From Terriglobales bacterium (lineage in GTDB: Bacteria; Acidobacteriota; Terriglobia; Bryobacterales; Bryobacteraceae): 37,295 nucleotides of DNA. Each line of letters begins with the position of its first letter. Position 1 is the first letter of the stretch. Below the pieces are notes generated by a model. The model saw only the letters and a program-made list of their open reading frames with translations. It was not told where the DNA came from and searched no databases. The position numbers and the translations under genes are program-made. This document shows positions 31,740 through 37,295 of this stretch, in pieces. Location of the stretch: assembly GCA_027485675.1 (NCBI GenBank), contig JAIXQP010000039.1:1-37295 (forward strand), written 5' to 3'.

Positions 31740-34700
31740 ATGCAAGGGACGTTAGGAAAGCTTGGGCTTCTGACCGTGGCAACAGGCGTAGCTGTTTGGG
31801 CGCAAACCGCGCCCGGCGGCACGCCGGACTTTTTTGAGGTTAAGGTTCGGCCGGTGCTGGCGAACAACTGCTTCGGGTGCCATACGAATACCGCAATGGG
31901 CGGGCTACGGCTGGATAGCGCGGAAGCCTTGTCGAAGGGCGGCAAGAGGGGACCGGCCGTGGTGGCCGGCGATCCGGAGAAGAGCCTGTTGATTCAGGCG
32001 ATCCGCCATACCAACGCCGATATGAAGATGCCCATGGGCAACAAGCTCAAGGACGCCGAGATCCAGGACCTGACGGAGTGGGTGAAAGCCGGCGCGCCGT
32101 GGCCGAAGTCCGCGACGATGGTGACGGCGAAGGGTGCGGAAGGCAAGTATGTGATCGCGCCCGAGATGCGGAACTTCTGGTCGTTCCGTCCGCTCGCCAA
32201 TCCCGCGCCGCCGACGGTGAAGGATGCGCGCTGGCCGAAGACGGCGATTGACAATTTCGTTCTGGCCAACCTTGAGAAGGAGGGTCTGAAGCCGGTGAAG
32301 GCGGCGACGAAGCGGGATCTGATCCGGCGCGCCAAGCTCGACCTGACCGGGCTGCCGCCGACCTTTGAAGAGATTGACGCGTTTGAGAAGGACGCTGCGC
32401 CCGACGCCTTCGCCAAAGTGATTGACCGGTTCATGGCGATGCCGCAGTACGGCGAACGCTGGGGCCGGGTGTGGCTCGACGTGGCGCGGTTCGGTGAAGA
32501 CGACTACCGGAGCTTGAACCCCTTCCCGCGCGGATTCCGCCCGTACCCGAACGCCTTTGCGTATCGCGACTGGGTGATTGAGGCGATGAACGACGATATG
32601 CCTTACGACAAGTTCGTGAAGGCGCAACTGGCGGGTGACCTGCTCGACGCCAAGGAGAAGCACAAGAGCCTGCCGGCGACCGGGTTCCTGGGGCTGGGGC
32701 CGTGGTATTACGACAACGGCGCCTTTGAGATTACTCGCGCGGACGAGCGGCACGACCGCGTGGACGTGGTGACACGCGGCTTTCTGGGACTGACGGTAGC
32801 CTGCGCGCGCTGCCACGACCACAAGTACGATCCGATTCCGCAGACCGATTACTACTCGCTGGCGGGTGTGTTCTACAACACGATCTACGAAGAGTACCCG
32901 CGGACGTCGAAGACGGTGGTGGCGGAGTACACCAAGCTTGAAGAGGAGTTGGACCGGCAGCAGAAGCTGTTCCAGGAGGCCAACCAGTCGTTGACCAGTG
33001 ACTTGTCGCGGGCGTACGCCTTCCAGGCGTCCAACTACCTGCAGGCTGTCTGGGAGGTGGCGGGGCCGTCGAAGAAGCCGATTGAGCAGGTGGTGGAGCA
33101 GCGGAAGCTCGACTTCGAACTGCTGGACCGCTGGATGAAGTACATGGCCAAGCCGACGACCAAGTACAAGTACAAGGACGCCTGGCAGGCCATGATGAAG
33201 AAGCCGATGAGCACGATGCCGGAGGCCAAGCGCCTGGCGGATAAGCTGCAGGAAGAGATCATCGCGCTGATGCTCGAACGCAACGAACTCGACGCCGAGA
33301 ATAAGGTGATTGCCGCGAAGGATCTCGAGGGCACCAAGCCGAAGAAGCGGACCGACAAGCCGAGCAACTTCACTTCGTTTAAGGACTTCAATCCCGGGTC
33401 GTGGCTGCAACTGAAGAGCCTGCCGGAGGCGGAGAACAACTTCTGGACGGAGATCTTCCAGCGGGAGTTGCCCGATGCCGATGATCCGAACGCGATGATG
33501 GCGATGGGCAACCGGATGGGCAAGCCCGGCGTGCTGCTGTTCCGCGGGTGGGGCCTCGAAAGCCGGTTGGGCTCGGAAGCGCAGACGCGGCTGAAGACCT
33601 TCCAGACGGCGATTGACGCGCTGCGGAAGAAGCTCGAAGACCGCTATCCGTTTATCCACGGCGTCCGCGATGCCGAAGCGCCGCAGGATATTCAGTTGAG
33701 CTTCCGGGGTGACCCGGCGAACCCGGTGGGCGCGCCGATCAAGCGGCACTTCCTTTCGGTGCTCGCCGATGGGGAGCCGAAGGCGTTTGCCAAGGGCAGC
33801 GGGCGGATGGAGCTGGCCGAGCAGATTCTGAAGCAGCCGGTGGCGATGCGCGTGGCGGTGAACCGGATCTGGAAGTCGCACTTCGGCACGGGCATTGTGG
33901 ACACGCCTTCGAACTTCGGCATGACCGGCGAACGGCCGACTAATCCGGAGCTGTTGGATTATCTGGCTTCGAGCTTTGTGAAGAACGGGATGTCGATGAA
34001 GAAGCTGCACCGGGAGATCATGCTGAGCTCGGTGTATCAGCTTTCGAGCGAGAGCGAACCGGTGGCGCTGGCCAAGGATTCGGGCAACCGGCTGTACTGG
34101 CGGGCGAACCGGAAGCGGATGGAAGCCGAGCAGCTGCGGGATTCGATCCTCTACGTTTCAGGGAATCTCGATTCGGCGGCGGGTGGCCCGTCGGTGGACC
34201 TGTCGCCGGCGATGCTGCGGCGGACGGTTTACGGGAAGGTGAGCCGGTACAAGCCCGACGAGTTCCTGACGCTGTGGGACTTCCCGAGCCCGCTGATCAG
34301 CGCGGAGAAGCGGTTCATCACGACCGTTCCGGCGCAGCGGCTTTTCCTGATGAATTCGGATTTCATGCAGGTGGAGGCCGAGGAGTTGGCCAAGCGCGTG
34401 GCAACCGAGGCGAATAACCGGGAGCGGATTAAGAAGGCCTACCGGTACGTTTATGGGCGGGAGGCGAACGAACGCGAGATTGCGTTTGGTCTCGAGTACC
34501 TGAAGACGGAGCCGCTGCTGGAGTACGAGGAGCGGAAGAAGAAGGCGCCGGAGCCGGGTCCGGGCGGGCCGGGGATGCGGCGGCGTGGCGGGCCGGGCGG
34601 ACCGCCGAGCGAGGTGAGCGGTTTGGCGGCGAAGCCGGAAGGCGCGCCGATGCCGACGGAAGAGGCGGGCGCCAATGCAGGGGCGACGGCTGCGGCTGCC

Positions 34701-34865
34701 GCGGCGGGCGACGGCGCGGGCGCCATGGGCATGGGCATGATGGGCGGCATGGGCGGCCGGCGGCCTGGCCCGGCGGCGCCGGTGGAAGTGAAGTACGAAG
34801 CGACGGTGTGGGGACGCTATGCGAAGGTGCTCCTCAGTTCGAGCGAGTTCCTGTTCATCAACTAG
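31740..34865 (+). CDS. PSD1/DUF1549-DUF1553 cytochrome c-type protein (paralogue 3, long form)
   Basis: At 1041 residues this is the longest of the three. The signal is LGLLTVATGVAVWAQ, the haem motif CFGCH is at 44-48, and MKMPMGNKL is the distal Met region. DUF1549 has LDLTGLPPT, MPQYGERWGRVWLDVARF and CARCHDHKYDPIP (~355). A long charged helical insertion (~395-650, including EELDRQQKLFQEANQSLT) separates it from DUF1553 (VAVNRIWKSHFGTGIV). A second insertion, residues ~938-1016, is Gly/Pro/Ala/Met-rich (GPGGPGMRRRGGPGG, GMGMMGGMGG) and sits just before the conserved terminal SSSEFLFIN. AAAAGGA lies nine bases before the ATG. The DUF1501 gene follows after 13 bases with its own AGGAGGA. 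Confidence 0.93.
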   Translation: MQGTLGKLGLLTVATGVAVWAQTAPGGTPDFFEVKVRPVLANNCFGCHTNTAMGGLRLDSAEALSKGGKRGPAVVAGDPEKSLLIQAIRHTNADMKMPMGNKLKDAEIQDLTEWVKAGAPWPKSATMVTAKGAEGKYVIAPEMRNFWSFRPLANPAPPTVKDARWPKTAIDNFVLANLEKEGLKPVKAATKRDLIRRAKLDLTGLPPTFEEIDAFEKDAAPDAFAKVIDRFMAMPQYGERWGRVWLDVARFGEDDYRSLNPFPRGFRPYPNAFAYRDWVIEAMNDDMPYDKFVKAQLAGDLLDAKEKHKSLPATGFLGLGPWYYDNGAFEITRADERHDRVDVVTRGFLGLTVACARCHDHKYDPIPQTDYYSLAGVFYNTIYEEYPRTSKTVVAEYTKLEEELDRQQKLFQEANQSLTSDLSRAYAFQASNYLQAVWEVAGPSKKPIEQVVEQRKLDFELLDRWMKYMAKPTTKYKYKDAWQAMMKKPMSTMPEAKRLADKLQEEIIALMLERNELDAENKVIAAKDLEGTKPKKRTDKPSNFTSFKDFNPGSWLQLKSLPEAENNFWTEIFQRELPDADDPNAMMAMGNRMGKPGVLLFRGWGLESRLGSEAQTRLKTFQTAIDALRKKLEDRYPFIHGVRDAEAPQDIQLSFRGDPANPVGAPIKRHFLSVLADGEPKAFAKGSGRMELAEQILKQPVAMRVAVNRIWKSHFGTGIVDTPSNFGMTGERPTNPELLDYLASSFVKNGMSMKKLHREIMLSSVYQLSSESEPVALAKDSGNRLYWRANRKRMEAEQLRDSILYVSGNLDSAAGGPSVDLSPAMLRRTVYGKVSRYKPDEFLTLWDFPSPLISAEKRFITTVPAQRLFLMNSDFMQVEAEELAKRVATEANNRERIKKAYRYVYGREANEREIAFGLEYLKTEPLLEYEERKKKAPEPGPGGPGMRRRGGPGGPPSEVSGLAAKPEGAPMPTEEAGANAGATAAAAAAGDGAGAMGMGMMGGMGGRRPGPAAPVEVKYEATVWGRYAKVLLSSSEFLFIN

Positions 34866-34878
34866 GAGGATTTTGAGA

Positions 34879-36420
34879 ATGTTTCCCCATAAAGCAAAAC
34901 AACCGACGACACGACGGGAGGCCCTCCGCCGGATTGGGAACGGGTTCGGCATGATGGCCTTCGCGGGCATGATCGGCGATTCGGTGGCCCGGGCCGGCGG
35001 CATTTCGGGACCGGACGGGCAGATGGTCTCCTATCAGCTCGACCACCCGGCGAAGGTGAAGCGGGTGATTTTCCTGTTCATGAACGGCGGCTGTTCGGCG
35101 ATCGACAGCTTTGACCCGAAGCCGGCGCTCGACAAGTACGATGGCAAGCCGATGCCCGGCGGCGGGATCAAGACCGAGCGCCGAACCGGCGAGCTGATGC
35201 GGTCTCCGTATACGTTCAAGAAGTACGGCCAGTGCGGCATGGACCTGAGCGAACTGTGGCCGAACCTGGGCGAAGTGGCCGATGACATCTGCTGGGTACG
35301 GTCGGTCTACACGGAGATCCCGAACCATGAGCCGGCGTGCCTGATGATGAACACGGGCGCCAACCAGGCGGGCCGGCCGGCGATCGGTTCGTGGCTGACC
35401 TATGGGTTAGGCACGGAGAACAAGAGCCTGCCGGGCTTCGTGGTGTTGTGCCCGACGGTGCCGACGACGGTGGGTTCGCCGCTGTGGAGCAACGGATTCC
35501 TGCCGGCGATCAACCAGGGGACTTACATCTCTTCGCGGATTCAGACGCGGCCGGGCGCGGAGGAGGAGCCGCCGATGCCGGCCGCCGACGCGAAGGAGGA
35601 GAAGGACAAGGACGGGAAGGTGAAGAAGAAGCCCGTGAAGGTGGAGGCGGCCTTTGACCCGAAGAAGCTGGTGAGCCACGTCAACAACCCGAAGTTCGAG
35701 TTGACGGAGCAGCGGCGGGAGCTGACGCTGCTCGAGAACCTGGAGAAGATCAAGGCGGAGACCACCGGGCAGGATCAGCAGGTGGAAGCGGTGATGAAGT
35801 CGATGGAGATCGCCTACCGGATGCAGACGGAGGCGCCGGAGGTGTTCGATATCCGGAAGGAGTCGCAGGCGACGCTCGACCTGTACGGGGAAGGGACGAC
35901 GGCGCGGGGCTGCTTGCAGGCGGTGCGGCTGGTGGAGAAAGGCGTGCGGATGGTGCAGGTGTACTATTCGAGCGGCGACCCGTGGGATGCGCACGGCGAC
36001 ATCATGGCGCACAAGACGAACGCGAAGAATTCGGATCAGCCGTTTGCGGCGGTGATCAAGGATTTGAAGCAGCGTGGGTTGTGGAAGGATACGCTGGTGG
36101 TTTGCGGGTCGGAGTTTGGCCGGACGCCGGTGCGGGAAGTGGGCGGCGGCGGTGGCAGCGTGAAGAAGGGCCGGGATCACAATCCGTTTGGCTTCACGAT
36201 GTGGCTGGCCGGCGGCGCCGTGAAGGGCGGGACGATCTATGGGGCGACGGACGAATTCGGCTTCAAGGCCGTGGAGAAGCCGGCGCACGTGCACGACATT
36301 CACGCGACGATTCTGCATTTGATGGGGATCGACCATACGAAGTTGACGTACCGGTATAGCGGTCGGGACTTCCGGTTGACGGACGTGCACGGGAATGTGC
36401 TGCACGAGTTGATCGCGTAG
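34879..36420 (+). CDS. DUF1501 exported protein (paralogue 3)
   Basis: A 513-residue DUF1501 protein. A strong AGGAGGA lies eight bases before ATG 34879. The Tat-like signal TTRREALRRIGNGFG is less canonical than in the other two. The first family motif is altered: MNGGCSAIDSFDPKP where the others have GGPSQ. A charged Lys/Glu insertion (AKEEKDKDGKVKKKPVKVE), absent from the other two, follows near residue 240, before the helical middle part. Late motifs are normal: GSEFGRTPV, GRDHNPFGFTMWLAGG and IDHTKLTYRYSGRDFRLTDV. Function unknown. The last ~36 codons and ~130 bases of downstream DNA are duplicated immediately after the gene. Confidence 0.92.
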   Translation: MFPHKAKQPTTRREALRRIGNGFGMMAFAGMIGDSVARAGGISGPDGQMVSYQLDHPAKVKRVIFLFMNGGCSAIDSFDPKPALDKYDGKPMPGGGIKTERRTGELMRSPYTFKKYGQCGMDLSELWPNLGEVADDICWVRSVYTEIPNHEPACLMMNTGANQAGRPAIGSWLTYGLGTENKSLPGFVVLCPTVPTTVGSPLWSNGFLPAINQGTYISSRIQTRPGAEEEPPMPAADAKEEKDKDGKVKKKPVKVEAAFDPKKLVSHVNNPKFELTEQRRELTLLENLEKIKAETTGQDQQVEAVMKSMEIAYRMQTEAPEVFDIRKESQATLDLYGEGTTARGCLQAVRLVEKGVRMVQVYYSSGDPWDAHGDIMAHKTNAKNSDQPFAAVIKDLKQRGLWKDTLVVCGSEFGRTPVREVGGGGGSVKKGRDHNPFGFTMWLAGGAVKGGTIYGATDEFGFKAVEKPAHVHDIHATILHLMGIDHTKLTYRYSGRDFRLTDVHGNVLHELIA

Positions 36421-36851
36421 CGCGGTAGAAATGGCGCTGCTGGGCCTCTAACGGGCCGGGGAGCGATTTTGAAGGGCTGGTTGGCGCTCTCGGGCTCCGC
36501 CGGCCCTTACTGCTTTCGGAAGCGGTTCGGCGGTTTTCGAGATCCGGCGGTTCTGCCCCTGATGAGGATCGACCAGTCGAAGCTGAGCGGCCGGGATTAC
36601 CGGTTGGCGGACGTGCGCGGGAATGTGTTGCACGAGTCGATCGCGTAGCGCGGTAGAAATGGCGCTGCTGGGCTTCTAACGGGCCTGGGACCGATTGTAA
36701 AGGGGCTGGCTGCTGCTCTCAGGCGCCGCCGGCCCTATTCGCTTTCGGGCGCGGTTCGGCGATTTGCGGCGGTGCCAAGGCGGGAGATGTCCGCGGGGAA
36801 TGCCAATTTTTGGCTGAGAATCGGCGCTGAGACGATCTGCGGTGGGACCGG
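36311..36851. repeat. Tandem duplication of the DUF1501 gene tail and 3' flank
   Basis: Unit 1 (36311 to ~36550) holds the real gene end plus ~130 bases of flank. Unit 2 (36551 to ~36780) repeats both. Just after the stop, GGTAGAAATGGCGCTGCTGG occurs at 36423 and 36651 and is followed by CTAACGGGCC in both. The offset is 240 before, and 228 after, a 12-base deletion. Near 36780-36801, GAGATGTCCGCGGGGAATG resembles the same gene end again and may be a third, worn partial copy. I see no independent gene between 36421 and 36851. Confidence 0.85.
36551..36648 (+). pseudogene. Duplicated C-terminal fragment of the DUF1501 gene
   Basis: This stretch repeats bases 36311-36420, the last ~36 codons of the gene just upstream, with a 12-base in-frame deletion. 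It remains open in the parental frame and reads MRIDQSKLSGRDYRLADV then RGNVLHESIA and a stop, against MGIDHTKLTYRYSGRDFRL etc. in the parent. It has no start, signal or catalytic part and cannot act as a DUF1501 protein on its own. Confidence 0.85.
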
Positions 36852-37295
36852 TTAGGCTCCGCTGCCTCCTGCAGTGCGGGTTTTGGGTTGCGGTACAGCG
36901 GTTTGCGGCGGCTTGCGAGTGGGAGCGGCGATGGCGAAGCCGAAGTTGGCGTGGGCGACGAGTGGCTCCGTGTGGCTTCGATCGTTGTGGTTTTGCGGGG
37001 TTTTTGCGGTGGCCGATGCTGTGTTTTCAGCAGTTTGTGGGTTGGTGGCCGGTGGGTTTTCGTCCGGTTCGGGCTCGGGTTTTGCGCCGGTGGTGTAGAC
37101 CTTTTGGGGCACGCTGAGTTCTGGCTCGAACGGCACCGGCGGGCCGCTGACCGGATCGAGGATGCGGAGCTGGCGAAGTTCGCGGTAGGCCGCGGCGATG
37201 GTGCGTTCGGCGGCGGCGATATCGTGGCGCAGCGCGGCGAGTCCGGCGCCGGGCGCCGCGCAGAGTTGATAGGCCCGGGCGAGATACAGGGCGCC
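36852..37295 (-). CDS. Hypothetical protein, C-terminal part only
   Basis: A minus-strand frame enters from the right edge and ends at TAA (36854-36852), giving 147 visible residues. The first ~60 are helical and TPR-like in look (ALYLARAYQLCAAPGAG, then a helix with ERTIAAAYRELRQLRI). Then comes LDPVSGPPVPFEPELS and a disordered Pro/Thr/Asn/Glu-rich tail (KPEPEPDENPPATNPQTAEN). A GTG at 37136 lies within this continuous frame and is probably not the true start. No family assigned. Confidence 0.65.
   Translation of the reverse strand, partial: GALYLARAYQLCAAPGAGLAALRHDIAAAERTIAAAYRELRQLRILDPVSGPPVPFEPELSVPQKVYTTGAKPEPEPDENPPATNPQTAENTASATAKTPQNHNDRSHTEPLVAHANFGFAIAAPTRKPPQTAVPQPKTRTAGGSGA

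Noticed and set aside
31905-34010. Minus-strand open frame of 701 codons inside the third DUF1553 gene
   Set aside because: Arg/Leu/His-rich low-information translation lying wholly antisense to a well-supported gene.

Overview
The window is GC-rich chromosomal DNA that most resembles a soil acidobacterium of the Solibacter/Bryobacter group. This is an inference from the gene repertoire: three pairs of planctomycete-type cytochrome proteins (DUF1549/DUF1553) and DUF1501 proteins, a 1222-residue Oar-like TonB-dependent receptor, and a LexA with canonical Ser/Lys residues. No rRNA or other decisive marker is present.

Layout. 0-1.7 kb: end of an unidentified gene and a lone phage-type terminase large subunit. 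1.7-4.5 kb: a NarL/NarX-type two-component pair whose two genes are separated by an ~800-base array of ~160-base repeats. 4.6-7.2 kb: a tightly packed operon of a glycosyltransferase-HAD phosphatase fusion, a cupin and a 2Fe-2S protein. 7.2-8.4 kb: a secreted beta-helix protein and tRNA-Arg(CCG). 8.4-10.7 kb: a PBP4-type carboxypeptidase, an FmdB-like zinc ribbon and LexA with a likely operator. 10.7-13.3 kb: a glucarate dehydratase facing a phosphofructokinase. 13.3-14.3 kb: a second repeat array. 14.3-17.3 kb: a three-gene envelope-glycosylation operon. 17.4-22.4 kb: PSD1 + DUF1501, then a lipoprotein and a small helical protein. 22.5-27.7 kb (minus strand): aminotransferase, DUF1501, PSD1. 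27.9-36.4 kb: Oar-like receptor, PSD1, DUF1501. 36.4-37.3 kb: a duplicated gene tail and the end of a minus-strand gene.

How the genes work together. The 17-36 kb block looks like a secreted or outer-membrane substrate-processing locus: a large TonB-dependent receptor plus exported c-type cytochrome/DUF1553 proteins, each paired with a probably Tat-exported DUF1501 protein of the alkaline-phosphatase/sulfatase fold. The substrate cannot be read from sequence. The 14-17 kb operon probably builds or decorates a lipid-linked or surface glycan.

The most unusual signal is not a gene. At two places the 3' end of a gene, including its stop codon, has been copied downstream: at least six degenerate copies after the glycosyltransferase at 14.3 kb, and one or two copies after the DUF1501 gene at 36.4 kb. 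A third array, after the histidine kinase, may have the same origin. The second large-scale signal is a change of strand composition: the top strand is C-rich to about 7 kb and G-rich from about 10.5 kb, whatever the direction of the genes.
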